DNA of 64,000 nucleotides from Polaromonas sp. YR568. GTDB taxonomy: Bacteria; Pseudomonadota; Gammaproteobacteria; Burkholderiales; Burkholderiaceae_C. Of this stretch, positions 36,727 through 45,022 are shown in pieces. Position numbers and translations under genes: made by a program. The stretch's first letter is position 1. Every line of letters begins with the position of its first letter. A model generated the notes under the pieces. The model was not told the origin of the DNA. It saw only the letters and a list, made by a program, of their open reading frames with translations, and made no database searches. The stretch spans positions 62,001-126,000 of the forward strand of contig NZ_FPBM01000003.1 in assembly GCF_900116715.1 (NCBI RefSeq). Direction: 5' to 3'.

Positions 36727-37824
36727 ATGAACTTCAGCTGGCTCACCACTCCGATGTCCAAACTGCCTTTGCCGACCTTTCTGTGGCCGGAATTTTTGTG
36801 GCTGCTGCTGGCCATTCCGCTGCTGGTGCTGATCTATATCTGGCTGCTGCGCCGCAAAAAGAAAAACGTGCTGCGCTACGCCAGCCTCTCCATCGTGCGC
36901 GAGGCCATGGGCCGCGGCCAGGGTTTCCGCCGGCATGTGCCGCCGCTGCTGTTTTTGCTGTCCATAGCCGCCATGCTGATAGCCGCCGCCCGCCCCTTTG
37001 CCGTGATCAGCCTGCCCTCGCAACGCGAGACCATCATCCTGGCGATGGATGTATCCGGCAGCATGCGCGCCAGCGACGTGCTGCCCAACCGCCTGGTCGC
37101 CGCGCAAAACGCCGCCAAGGCTTTTCTCGCCGATTTGCCGCGCAATGTGCGCGTGGGCATCGTCGCTTTTGCGGGCACTGCCTCCGTCGTGCAGCAGCCC
37201 ACGCTGAGCCGCGAAGACCTGGTCGTCGCCATCGACAAATTCCAGCTGCAGCGCGGCACGGCGATTGGCAACGGCATTGTGGTTTCGCTGGCCGAACTCT
37301 TCCCCGACGCCGGCATTGACCTGGCCTCCATGCAATACGGCCGCGAAAAACCGCGCGGCACCTCCATCGACCAGGCCCTGAACCCCGACAAAGACGCCAA
37401 GAAAGAGTTCGTTCCCGTCGCCCCCGGCTCCTACACCTCGGGCGCCATCATCCTGCTGACCGACGGCCAGCGAACCACCGGCGTTGATTCGTTAGACGCC
37501 GCCAAAGCGGCCGCTGACCGCGGCGTGCGCGTCTACACCGTCGGCGTCGGCACGGTAGACGGCGAAACCATCGGCTTTGAAGGATGGTCCATGCGTGTCA
37601 AGCTTGACGAGGAAACCCTCAAAGGCATCGCCCGCACCACCCAGGCCGAGTACTTTTATGCCGGCACTGCAGCGGATTTGAAGAAGGTCTACGAAACGCT
37701 CAGCTCACGCCTGGCCATCGAGAAAAAAGAAACCGAAATCTCCGGCTTGCTTGCATTGGTTGCCGCAGCCTTCGCGCTGGTGTCGGCGAGCTTGTCGCTG
37801 CTGTGGTTTAACCGGATTCTTTGA
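36727..37824 (+). CDS. VWA domain membrane protein (BatA/BatB-like)
   Basis: A 365-residue membrane protein: two N-terminal helices (FLWLLLAIPLLVLIYIWLL and PLLFLLSIAAMLIAAARP), a von Willebrand A domain with the MIDAS sequence DVSGSMRASD, and a C-terminal helix (LLALVAAAFALVSASLSLLW). An Asp/Lys insertion (PDKDAKKEF) lies in the domain. It completes the MoxR-DUF58-VWA set; BatD- and tetratricopeptide-type members of larger Bat operons are absent. Confidence 0.92.
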   Translation: MNFSWLTTPMSKLPLPTFLWPEFLWLLLAIPLLVLIYIWLLRRKKKNVLRYASLSIVREAMGRGQGFRRHVPPLLFLLSIAAMLIAAARPFAVISLPSQRETIILAMDVSGSMRASDVLPNRLVAAQNAAKAFLADLPRNVRVGIVAFAGTASVVQQPTLSREDLVVAIDKFQLQRGTAIGNGIVVSLAELFPDAGIDLASMQYGREKPRGTSIDQALNPDKDAKKEFVPVAPGSYTSGAIILLTDGQRTTGVDSLDAAKAAADRGVRVYTVGVGTVDGETIGFEGWSMRVKLDEETLKGIARTTQAEYFYAGTAADLKKVYETLSSRLAIEKKETEISGLLALVAAAFALVSASLSLLWFNRIL

Positions 37825-37912
37825 AGCGCCTTCTTCGACGCTTTTTTCCGCGCCCTTGTCACGGGGCCTTGTCATCGGGCGTCTGCCCGCCAGTTTTTAC
37901 CAAGGGAGTCTT

Positions 37913-38299
37913 ATGAAAATCACGTTCGCCACCATCACCCTCGCCAGCCTGCTGGCGCTCAGTAGCGCCACTGCCGGCGCGGCAACGCCTTCGGCCGCCT
38001 GCGAGGCCAAGCGCGCCAGCATTGAAACCGAGATTACGCAGGCCAAGGCCAATGGCCATCCTGAGAAGGTGAAAGGGCTGGAGCGGGCGCTGAAAGCCAA
38101 CAAGGCCGGTTGCACCGACGCTTCGCTGGCGGCCGCGCGTGACGCCGACATCCGCAAGGCCGAGCACAAAGTCAAGGCGCTGGAAAAAGACCTGGCCCGC
38201 GCCGAGAAAAAAGGCAAGGCAGACAAGATCGCTCGCCAGAAGGCCAAGCTCGAAGCCGCCAAAACTGAACTTGAAGCGGCGAAAAAACCCGTTTCCTGA
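37913..38299 (+). CDS. DUF1090 family periplasmic protein (YqjC-like)
   Basis: A 128-residue exported protein with a signal peptide ending AGAATP (about residue 24) and the DUF1090 helical core: ACEAKRASIETEITQAKA, then a Lys/Ala/Glu-rich coiled-coil (KAEHKVKALEKDLARAEKK). The ATG at 37913 follows AAGGGAGTCTT. Related E. coli YqjC is of unknown function. It is separated from the VWA gene by about 90 bp and may be independently expressed. Confidence 0.87.
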   Translation: MKITFATITLASLLALSSATAGAATPSAACEAKRASIETEITQAKANGHPEKVKGLERALKANKAGCTDASLAAARDADIRKAEHKVKALEKDLARAEKKGKADKIARQKAKLEAAKTELEAAKKPVS

Positions 38300-38587
38300 T
38301 GCCACGCTGCGGCCAGGCTTCCTCGGGCCCTGGCCCAAAAAGCCGCAAAATTGGGAGTCAAGTGGCTCCAAGCCAATGAGATAGAGCGGAATTAGCTACC
38401 CTTTTGATAGCAAATCAACTCCGTCATCGCCCCTCACTGCGGCGCGATTTGGCTTCTACGGTGCTTTCCTGCTTGTCCGGCACGGTGTACCTCCTTCATT
38501 TGCAGGATATTTTTGTAGGCCGCCGCCGAAGTAAGAAAAAGGTGTCTGCCGACACCGTGCCGCATGCCGGCTTTGAAGATGTATCGC
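38300..38587. other. Intergenic region with inverted repeats
   Basis: It contains GGCACGGTGT (38479-38488) and its exact complement ACACCGTGCC (38552-38561), with an inner GGTGT...ACACC hairpin at 38541-38556. A TAGCTA...TGATAGCA motif lies near 38393-38409, similar to short repeats seen between genes in Comamonadaceae. No credible gene is visible. Confidence 0.5.
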
Positions 38588-38767
38588 ATGAATACATCCA
38601 TCCACATCCCCCTTGAGCTCGAGTCCACCCGCGACGAAACGCCGGCTGAATCGAGCACCCGCGAGCTGCTGCTCGGTTTGCTGCTGGGCGCAGGCGCGCT
38701 GGTGTCCGTGCACCTTGTGTGGCGCATCGTGCTGCTGGCCCTGCACTGGCTCGGCCTGCTGCCGTAG
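38588..38767 (+). CDS. Small single-pass membrane protein, hypothetical
   Basis: A 59-residue protein with a hydrophilic N-terminus and one long hydrophobic helix (LLLGLLLGAGALVSVHLVW plus a second hydrophobic stretch). No family is recognised. The start is uncertain: an ATG at 38564 gives eight more residues. A perfect GATGTAT/ATACATC inverted repeat spans the chosen start (38578-38598). There is no strong ribosome binding site. Confidence 0.45.
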   Translation: MNTSIHIPLELESTRDETPAESSTRELLLGLLLGAGALVSVHLVWRIVLLALHWLGLLP

Positions 38768-38842
38768 CGGGGCCTTGCCCGGCGTTCGCCCGGTGCCGGC
38801 CGGGCCGGCGGTTTGCGGCCTGCATGTTTTGCTTCAATGATG

Positions 38843-38863
38843 TATGATATGCATCATGCGAAA
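38843..38863. promoter_or_regulatory. Putative TetR operator copy 1
   Basis: TATGATATGCATCATGCGAA matches the motif at 39532 at 18 of 21 positions when extended by one base. It lies within an imperfect palindrome TGATG...CATCA (38838-38856) and overlaps the -10-like TATGAT and the start codon of the TetR gene. This suggests autorepression. Confidence 0.65.
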
Positions 38864-39482
38864 CGCAGCATACACCAAAATCAATGCCAGAGCAGCCGCC
38901 AAAGAGGCCTCACACGAGCGCATCGTGTCCGTCGCCGCGCGGGCGATACGCCGCAGCGGCTACGACGGCACAGGTGTGGCCGACATCATGAAAGAAGCCG
39001 GCCTGACGCATGGCGCGTTTTACGCCCATTTCGCCTCGCGCGAGGCCATGCTGGCCGAGGCCGCGAGCCGGGCCTGCGCCGAGGCGTCTGCCGTCACGGC
39101 GGGCGTTGTGGCTCGCGCGCCCTCGGACCAGGTGCTGGAATCCATGCTCCGCGGTTACCTCTCGCGCGAGCACATTGAGCAGGTTGAGACCGGCTGCCCC
39201 CTGGTGGCGCTGGGCTCGGAAACGCCGCGCCAGGCGCCTGAAGTACGCCGGGCCACCACCCGGCACATCAAGGAAACCATTGACTTGGTCGCCCGCCAGT
39301 CGCCAGACTGGGGCCAGCCCGGCGCGCATGAAAAAGCGCTGGTGACGGTGGCCACCATGGTCGGTGCCTTGCTGCTGGCCCGCGCCGTCGACGAGCCCGC
39401 GCTGGCAGACAGCCTGTGCGAAGCGGCGGTCAAGCACCTGACGCCAGCGCCGGCGGCTCCCGCGTCTTCTACGGCCGCCTGA
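38856..39482 (+). CDS. TetR/AcrR-family transcriptional regulator
   Basis: A 208-residue regulator. The N-terminal helix-turn-helix reads IVSVAARAIRRSGYDGTGVADIMKEAG then LTHGAFYAHFASREAMLAEA (about 20-65), characteristic of TetR. The effector domain is Ala-rich. No Shine-Dalgarno is seen before the ATG at 38856; TATGAT ends 7 nt earlier, so a leaderless transcript is possible. A repeat of the motif at its start lies upstream of the next gene, the SDR. It likely represses itself and the SDR. Confidence 0.9.
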   Translation: MRNAAYTKINARAAAKEASHERIVSVAARAIRRSGYDGTGVADIMKEAGLTHGAFYAHFASREAMLAEAASRACAEASAVTAGVVARAPSDQVLESMLRGYLSREHIEQVETGCPLVALGSETPRQAPEVRRATTRHIKETIDLVARQSPDWGQPGAHEKALVTVATMVGALLLARAVDEPALADSLCEAAVKHLTPAPAAPASSTAA

Positions 39483-39531
39483 ATTCATCGAAATACAAGC
39501 ACCACTCTTGTTTTTTCCGTTCACCTCTACA

Positions 39532-39552
39532 TATGACATACATCATACGAAA
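39532..39552. promoter_or_regulatory. Putative TetR operator copy 2
   Basis: TATGACATACATCATACGAA, a close copy of the element at 38843, about 120 bp before the SDR start. It would place the SDR under control of the adjacent TetR regulator. Confidence 0.65.
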
Positions 39553-39673
39553 TCAAAGAAAACGCAAAAATCATGAAACTGCCCGTTCCGCCTGAAATCC
39601 GCTGTTGACCCCCGTCAGCTCCATTCACCCATTTTCCCAAACCTGTTTATTTCTTCCCAACCTGGAGATCCTT

Positions 39674-40378
39674 ATGAAAATCAAAAATGCTGTTGTCCTC
39701 GTCACCGGCGCCAATCGCGGCATCGGCCTGGCTTTTGCCCGTGAGCTGCTGGCCCGCGGCGCCAGCAAGGTCTACGCCGGCGCGCGCGACCCCGCCACCG
39801 TCAAGCTGCCCGGCGTGCAGGCCTTGAAGCTTGACGTCACCAAGCCCGAAGAAGTGGCCGCCGCCGCCAAGCTGGCGTCCGATGTCACCCTGGTCATCAA
39901 CAACGCCGGCGTCGGCCAGCCCGGCGGCTTCCTCGCTGCCGACAGCGAAGCCGTCGCCCACCGCATGCTGGAGACCAATTTCTTCGGCGTGCTGCGCATG
40001 AGCAAGGCCTTCGCGCCCGTGCTCAAGGCCAACGGCGGCGGCGGTCTGCTCAATGTGCTGTCTATCGTTTCGTGGGTGAACGGCGGTGAACTGGCGGCCT
40101 ACTCGGCCAGCAAGTCCGCAGCCTGGTCGCTGACCAATTCGCTGCGGCATGAACTTGCAAGCCAAAAGACGCAGGTGCTGGGCTTGCACATGGGCTATGT
40201 GGATACCGACTTGATCCGTGAGTTCGACGTGCAGAAGTCCAGCCCGGAAGACATCGTCAAGCGCGCGCTCGACGGCCTCGAAGCAGGTGCGGACGAAGTG
40301 CTGGGCGACGAACCTACCCAGCAAGTGAAGGCCGGGTTGACTGCCGCAAGGCCCAGCTACCTGCCGCAGTTGGCGTGA
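39674..40378 (+). CDS. Short-chain dehydrogenase/reductase
   Basis: A 234-residue SDR with VTGANRGIGLAFARELLARG (N-terminal NAD(P)-binding motif near residue 10), the NNAGVGQPGG block and catalytic YSASKSAAW. The ATG at 39674 has GGAG upstream. It follows TetR and is preceded by the second copy of the putative operator, so it may be the target enzyme, for example detoxifying a carbonyl compound; the substrate is inferred only. Confidence 0.9.
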   Translation: MKIKNAVVLVTGANRGIGLAFARELLARGASKVYAGARDPATVKLPGVQALKLDVTKPEEVAAAAKLASDVTLVINNAGVGQPGGFLAADSEAVAHRMLETNFFGVLRMSKAFAPVLKANGGGGLLNVLSIVSWVNGGELAAYSASKSAAWSLTNSLRHELASQKTQVLGLHMGYVDTDLIREFDVQKSSPEDIVKRALDGLEAGADEVLGDEPTQQVKAGLTAARPSYLPQLA

Positions 40379-40430
40379 GCTTCAAGGGCTAGTACTGACC
40401 AGTCAAAACCAGCCAGTCAAGAAGGGAAGA

Positions 40431-40461
40431 AGGGCGGCCCGCGAAAGGGCCGCCCTTTTTT
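40431..40461 (+). terminator. Strong intrinsic terminator after the SDR gene
   Basis: AGGGCGGCCC-GCGAAA-GGGCCGCCCT is a perfect 10-bp stem followed by a T-run. It ends the plus-strand SDR transcript. It could also stop the minus-strand lipoprotein transcript, but the T-run there is weak. Confidence 0.9.
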
Positions 40462-40469
40462 AATTCAGC

Positions 40470-40694
40470 TTACCGTTTCGGCTTGCTGATCTCATGCCCG
40501 ATGACGCCGCCGGCTGCGGCGCCGCCAATGGTGCCCAGAGCGCTACCGCCCGTCAGGGCCGAGCCGGCTACGCCGCCCACACCTGCGCCGATCGCGGTGT
40601 TTCGTTCCTGCGTCGTCATGCCGCTACAACCGGCCAGGCCTGCAAAGCCCGCCACTACCACCGCATAAAGCGCGCTACGTTGGATGGTGATCAT
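40470..40694 (-). CDS. Glycine-zipper 2TM-type lipoprotein
   Basis: A 74-residue lipoprotein with lipobox LAGC (Cys near residue 23) and a glycine-zipper repeat IGAGVGGVAGSALTGGSALG followed by GAAAGGVIGHEISKPKR. Related small proteins (glycine-zipper 2TM / SlyB-like) sit in the outer membrane. The upstream sequence has AAGGAGATTGAC-like ribosome binding site. Function unknown. Confidence 0.85.
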   Translation of the reverse strand: MITIQRSALYAVVVAGFAGLAGCSGMTTQERNTAIGAGVGGVAGSALTGGSALGTIGGAAAGGVIGHEISKPKR

Positions 40695-41005
40695 GTCAAT
40701 CTCCTTAAGACAGTTGATGAAGGTGTGAAGAGCAAATGCCGCTGTATCACGCCATCCAACCCTTCTTCACGAGAATGAAATGCCACCGTTGGGAGATGAG
40801 TCCACTGTGGCGGCTTTTCATTGCTGGTGTCTTCATGCTAGGCCGCTGACTCTTCGCAGGTGTAGGACGATGGCCCGTATCGCTGAGTACTCAGTCCGAT
40901 CCGCACCGCAGTGAACGCCGGATGCGAAACGCTTCTTTCCCCGGCCAGACACTCAGGAGTTTGAGTGCCTTGGTACAGTCCTCCTGTTCAAAGGGAGGAA
41001 CACGA
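40695..41005. other. Intergenic region with a small hairpin
   Basis: About 310 bp. CACTCA-GGAGTT-TGAGTG (40950-40967) can form a short hairpin shortly before the next gene, which has GGGAGG at about 40994. No T-run follows. No other structure or gene is supported. Confidence 0.4.
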
Positions 41006-41362
41006 ATGGAAACACCAATAGAAACGGCAACACTCAAACAAGTCAAAAAAGCCACCGTGCCAGACAACATTCGCAGCATGAGCGCGCACATCGGGCTCGG
41101 CGTTCTCTACGCTGTGATCGGTCTCGGGTTTATTGCTATTTTTGGCAGCAACTCAGCGTCCGTCATGGGGACGATTCTGTTCATCCTGATGCTCGGCATC
41201 GCCCATGGTGTGATCGCGTTTGGCGCCGCCCGCGCAGCGCCCTGGGCGCGAACGTCTTCCATGGTGATTGGCTGCTTGATGTTGCTCGGCTTTCCCATCG
41301 GAACAATCATCGGGGTCTACCTGCTCGTCAACCTCAAGTGGCCCCCACCGACCACGCAGTGA
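41006..41362 (+). CDS. Small inner-membrane protein, hypothetical
   Basis: A 118-residue protein with about three hydrophobic segments (IGLGVLYAVIGLGFIAIFG, GTILFILMLGIAHGVIAFGA, MVIGCLMLLGFPIGTIIGVY). The N-terminus is hydrophilic. The ATG at 41006 follows GGGAGGAACAC. No family is recognised; the shape resembles small conserved membrane proteins annotated as hypothetical in many Burkholderiales. Confidence 0.75.
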   Translation: METPIETATLKQVKKATVPDNIRSMSAHIGLGVLYAVIGLGFIAIFGSNSASVMGTILFILMLGIAHGVIAFGAARAAPWARTSSMVIGCLMLLGFPIGTIIGVYLLVNLKWPPPTTQ

Positions 41363-41363
41363 C

Positions 41364-41396
41364 AAAAAAAACGGCCTCCAGGGGCCGTTTTTTATT
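41364..41396. terminator. Bidirectional intrinsic terminator
   Basis: A(n)ACGGCC-TCCAGG-GGCCGT-T(n) lies between the convergent membrane-protein and VOC genes, with A-runs and T-runs on both flanks. It can work on both strands. Confidence 0.88.
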
Positions 41397-41441
41397 TGCG
41401 GGCGAAGCGCCGCGCCCAGTCAGGGCAGCCGGAAGGCCGGT

Positions 41442-41921
41442 TCAGCCCTTGCGCGCAGCCTCAATCGTAGCGACGTCGATCTTCCGCATCGTCATCATCG
41501 CGTCGAACACGCGCTTGGCCACCTTGGGGTCGGGGTCCGCAATGCCATCAGTTAGCACACGCGGCGTGATCTGCCATGACACGCCCCATTTGTCTTTGCA
41601 CCAGCCGCACTCGCTTTCCTGGCCGCCGTTGTTGACGATGGCGTTCCACAAGCGGTCGGTCTCGGCCTGGTCGTCCGTCGCGATCTGGAAAGAGAAGGCT
41701 TCGGTCTGCTTGAAGGCTGGGCCGCCGTTCAACCCCATGCAGGGAATACCTGCGACGGTGAACAAGACCGTCAGGACATCCCCTTGCTTGCCGGAAGGAT
41801 AGTCACCCGGCGCATGGAATATCGCGCCGACCGAGCTGTCGGGAAACGTCTTGGCATAGAAGGTCGCGGCCTCAAGGGCGTCACGGTCGTACCACAGGCA
41901 AATTGTGTTCTTGCTGGTCAT
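41442..41921 (-). CDS. VOC-family protein, PhnB-like
   Basis: A 159-residue metal-fold VOC protein of the group often annotated as 3-demethylubiquinone-9 3-methyltransferase-like. The signature MGLNGGPAFKQTEAFSFQI is visible, plus CGWCKDKWGVSWQITP. The start at 41921 is preceded by AGGAGAT at good spacing. Despite the old name PhnB, it is distant from the phosphonate island here and probably unrelated. The substrate is not known. Confidence 0.85.
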   Translation of the reverse strand: MTSKNTICLWYDRDALEAATFYAKTFPDSSVGAIFHAPGDYPSGKQGDVLTVLFTVAGIPCMGLNGGPAFKQTEAFSFQIATDDQAETDRLWNAIVNNGGQESECGWCKDKWGVSWQITPRVLTDGIADPDPKVAKRVFDAMMTMRKIDVATIEAARKG

Positions 41922-42208
41922 GTCATATCTCCTGAACGTTGGAAGCTTGCACCCGGCATCGCCGGACGCAAAAGCGCTTATCGTATTCACCAAAGCGGGG
42001 CTTGGGTGCCGAACTAACCCTCGGATGTGGACAGGTCTGCCGAACTTGAATGGGTTCGATCTTCCTTAAATTCCCCGTAGTCCATGTGATCCGCTGGACA
42101 AGAAAAATCGTAGGGCGCACTTCCGCGTTGGAGATGTAGGACAGCTTCCAGGATTGGTCGGCGCGAAGCCGACACCCGGGCTTCGGGTGCCGGCAACCCC
42201 GGCTTGTT

Positions 42209-42616
42209 TTATGACTTTCGCGAACGCAAGGCGTCCACACTCCAGGCGCCACCGCCGGCCACGGCAAGATAAAGAAAGACAAAGCAAAACAACACCGCCG
42301 ACTCACCTCCATTAAGCATGGGGGCCAGGAAGAAGCCCTTGGACGCGTGGCCAATGAAATAAGCGCACGCCAGCAGGCCCGACAGCACAAAAGCCACAGG
42401 CTGCGTGAACAAGCCAATCAGCAACAGGGCGCCACCCGCCACCTCCAGCATGCCGGCGACACCGATCAGCGAGAAAAACTGCAGGTTGTCAAAGAACGCC
42501 ACATGGGGAAACTTGAATAACTTTGCCGAGCCATGCTCCAGCAGCAAAAAAGCCGACACGATGCGCAGCACGGAAAGAACGCGTTCGTTCAGAAAGGAGT
42601 TATTGATCAGGTTCAT
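42209..42616 (-). CDS. DoxX-family membrane protein
   Basis: A 135-residue membrane protein with four hydrophobic segments and the DoxX pattern ILRIVSAFLLLEHGSAKLF (here RIVSAFLLLEHGSAKLF), IGVAGMLEVAGGALLLIG, GLLACAYFIGHA. DoxX proteins take part in redox or thiosulfate-related membrane chemistry in some organisms; here the role is unclear. It stands alone, about 290 bp downstream of the VOC gene start. Confidence 0.88.
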   Translation of the reverse strand: MNLINNSFLNERVLSVLRIVSAFLLLEHGSAKLFKFPHVAFFDNLQFFSLIGVAGMLEVAGGALLLIGLFTQPVAFVLSGLLACAYFIGHASKGFFLAPMLNGGESAVLFCFVFLYLAVAGGGAWSVDALRSRKS

Positions 42617-43010
42617 AAGTGTTTGTAGATGTGTAGGTATGAAAAGTTAAAAAGAAATGGTCGAAATAAAAGTTTGAAATCGTCTTTGGCCCCGTATCCC
42701 ATACGCCTCCCTGAAGGGGCCATAGCCCTCGCTCTGCAAGGGTTTCAGAGAGTTGGTCGCATTACAGCCCCGCCCTCCCTCTCATCACAAGCGACTTTTT
42801 TTGAACGATTTATCAGCGCCTCTTAACAGTCATCTTTCACCTATAAAACACATCTGGACCGGCCAGACCGCAAGCCACCAGACCCGTGTTGCAAACGAGT
42901 GCCAAAGCGCCTGTGCAGGCCGAGGGCATAATCGTTGTAACCATCAGTTGCGCCATTGACGCTGACGCTCCAGAGCTGTTCTGGCTGCTGGCCATTCAAG
43001 AGGTGCGCCC
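42617..43010. other. AT-richer intergenic region
   Basis: About 390 bp with no credible gene on either strand; the short frames lack ribosome binding sites and family character. Base composition is lower in GC than the surrounding genes. Confidence 0.4.
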
Positions 43011-43682
43011 ATGGAAGAACCTTTCGCAATCGACCTGGCCGGCATCCCGCCCGCCATCCAGCAGGTCATTGCCAATCATTTGCTGAGCGAGCGGCCTTCC
43101 CGGGCGCCGGACTACAAATCCGAGGTGGAAGCCACCTCCGAAGTCATCAAGGCGTTGAGGGAAACCCCTGGCTCCGTCCTGACCACCCTGTCGTATGCCG
43201 TCAAACGGCTCACCGGCGCCGATTCCGCCGGCGTAAGTTTGTCGGGGCGCGACGACGGTAACCGGATCCTGCTTTGGCAAGCAGCAGTGGGCCTCTTCGA
43301 AAAATACCTCGGCAGTGTCGTGCCTCACGCTGAGAGCCCCTGCGGCACGGTGCTGGAGACGGACAAGATCATCCTGATGGTGGACCCGGCGAAAGCGTAT
43401 AAAACCGCCGCGCAGATTGACCCGCCCATGCGCGAAGTCTTGCTCGTGCCCTTTCACGTCGACGGACGTGTCGCGGGCACCGTCTGGCTGATTTCCCAAA
43501 GCGCCAAGACCTTCGACGCCGAAGACGCGCGGCTTGCCACCAATATCTCCGAACTCGCGGCACTGGCCTACCAGGTGCTGACCCGGCTCGGCGATATGGA
43601 GCTCCTGAGCCGCACGGTGCAGCTCGCTGCTGACAGCCATTTCATGCAACGCCCGCTGGCCACGTCGCGCCTGGCCTCCTGA
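43011..43682 (+). CDS. GAF-domain protein
   Basis: A 223-residue soluble protein. A GAF-like domain covers about 45-195, with SVLTTLSYAVKRLTGADSAGVSLSG and PCGTVLETDKIILMVDP, then VLLVPFHVDGRVAGTVWLIS. GAF domains bind small ligands and regulate enzymes or transcription. No output domain is fused, so it may be a stand-alone sensor or partner protein. The N-terminus may contain a short helical segment. Confidence 0.8.
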   Translation: MEEPFAIDLAGIPPAIQQVIANHLLSERPSRAPDYKSEVEATSEVIKALRETPGSVLTTLSYAVKRLTGADSAGVSLSGRDDGNRILLWQAAVGLFEKYLGSVVPHAESPCGTVLETDKIILMVDPAKAYKTAAQIDPPMREVLLVPFHVDGRVAGTVWLISQSAKTFDAEDARLATNISELAALAYQVLTRLGDMELLSRTVQLAADSHFMQRPLATSRLAS

Positions 43683-43749
43683 GGGCCCGCGTCCGTTGCG
43701 CGAGCAAACCGTCACGCGCCAAGGCCAGTGCCGTACTTCCTGAGCCCCC

Positions 43750-44040
43750 ATGGATAAAGCCTATTTCGCCTGGATCTTGCTGATAGCGGGCGGTGCGGTT
43801 GCAGGGCTCTTTGTCAGGCCCCGCACCCTGCTCATTTGCGCAGTCGCCGCCTTTGCCATTGCCGGCGCGGGGCTGGCAGTGGGGGCGATGCAGAACAATG
43901 AGAACCTCGTCGTGTTGTCGGGCTTAGCGCTCATGATGGTTCCGGTTGGTGGTGGGCTGATCGTGCTGGGTGCCGGGCTGACCGGCGAAGCGCGCAGGAT
44001 CGTGGCCAAGCGAAAAAAGCAGCAGGAAAGTGAAGAGTAG
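43750..44040 (+). CDS. Small membrane protein, hypothetical
   Basis: A 96-residue protein with about three hydrophobic segments (AWILLIAGGAVAGLFV, LLICAVAAFAIAGAGLAVGAM, LSGLALMMVPVGGGLIVLGAGL) and a basic C-terminus ending KRKKQQESEE. It follows the GAF gene by about 70 bp on the same strand. No family is recognised. Confidence 0.65.
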   Translation: MDKAYFAWILLIAGGAVAGLFVRPRTLLICAVAAFAIAGAGLAVGAMQNNENLVVLSGLALMMVPVGGGLIVLGAGLTGEARRIVAKRKKQQESEE

Positions 44041-44150
44041 ATGTAAGGCCCAGCCGGCCTGCGGAGCCTAAGCGTCAAACTATGGGCGGCTTAAGCGCTT
44101 CATCGCCTGATCGGGTTGATACTCCAACTGACATGTTATTAACTCACCCC

Positions 44151-44495
44151 ATGGAACCCCATCGCGTCAACATCATCAACACGTTGCAGTTGATTGCATC
44201 TGCGGCGGATCAACTTGACTACCAGCGGCAAGTACCAGCCGTCAACGTGGCGACAGAGCTGGTCAATCAATGGTTTGATGATTTTTACCATCCGGGCGAT
44301 GCAAGGTTTGAGGCCGACTTTTCATCCGGCGAGCTCAAAGCCCTGGTTGAATTCAATGCGTTCTACGATGTGCGGGTATCGCAGCTTCCCGATGATCTTT
44401 CCGAGATGCTTGAATCGCCCGTGTGGCTCGAGGTCATGGCCGCGGCGGACAAGGCACTGGGGGCGAACAACTGGTACGCCGTGGATGCACGATAG
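44151..44495 (+). CDS. Hypothetical acidic protein
   Basis: A 114-residue soluble acidic protein from the ATG at 44151 (MEPHRVNIIN); an ATG at 44133 would add six residues. No signal peptide, membrane segment or recognised family. Blocks such as LVNQWFDDFYHPGDARFEADF and ELKALVEFNAFYD are visible. It stands in a stretch of small genes with moderate GC content. Confidence 0.6.
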   Translation: MEPHRVNIINTLQLIASAADQLDYQRQVPAVNVATELVNQWFDDFYHPGDARFEADFSSGELKALVEFNAFYDVRVSQLPDDLSEMLESPVWLEVMAAADKALGANNWYAVDAR

Positions 44496-44555
44496 AACCA
44501 GCCCCTATTTTCGACCAGTCAATAAAAACTCTGTTCCCCGTTATTCAGGTCAAAC

Positions 44556-45020
44556 ATGAAATTCCTTGCGCTGCTTTTGCTGATCTTTTCCGGTGTGTTC
44601 TACCTCTTTGGCTCTGAAGAAAAAGAGCGGATCGAAACCATGACCTCGGTTGCCAGCTCACCGGGCTTTGCTCCTGCCACCATGGACGGTATGAGCAAAA
44701 TATCGAGCAAGCGCGGAGACTCATACCGGGTGCACTTCAAATATGTGGTGAACGGCGTGACGTATCGCACAAGCACTACTTCAACCAACGAAACCGGCGC
44801 CCTGCAATACGCTTCTCAACCCACTGTAGAAGTGGCTTACGACACGCGAAAACCATCAGTCGCCACGTTGCGGCGCTACTATGACTTGCGCGACAAACGC
44901 GAAACTGTGGGGCGCGCGCTGTTCGTGTCGGGCATTCTTTCGCTGGGCATCGCTTTGCCTATTGCCTTCGGCTTTGCCTGGCCCCTGGGGTGGCTGCGCC
45001 GCAAGAAGAAGGTATCCTGA
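44556..45020 (+). CDS. DUF3592-like membrane protein
   Basis: A 154-residue protein with an N-terminal hydrophobic segment (LALLLLIFSGVFYLFG), an extracytoplasmic beta-rich region containing YRVHFKYVVNGVTYRTST and VEVAYDTRKPSVATLR, and a C-terminal helix. This pattern fits DUF3592. It ends 3 nt before the ATG of the next gene, suggesting coupling with the small exported protein there. Confidence 0.75.
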   Translation: MKFLALLLLIFSGVFYLFGSEEKERIETMTSVASSPGFAPATMDGMSKISSKRGDSYRVHFKYVVNGVTYRTSTTSTNETGALQYASQPTVEVAYDTRKPSVATLRRYYDLRDKRETVGRALFVSGILSLGIALPIAFGFAWPLGWLRRKKKVS

Positions 45021-45022
45021 TC

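Noticed and set aside
41442-41921. PhnB-like VOC protein as a part of phosphonate metabolism
   Set aside because: The name comes from an old label; the gene is about 9 kb from the phn island and has no phosphonate-specific feature.
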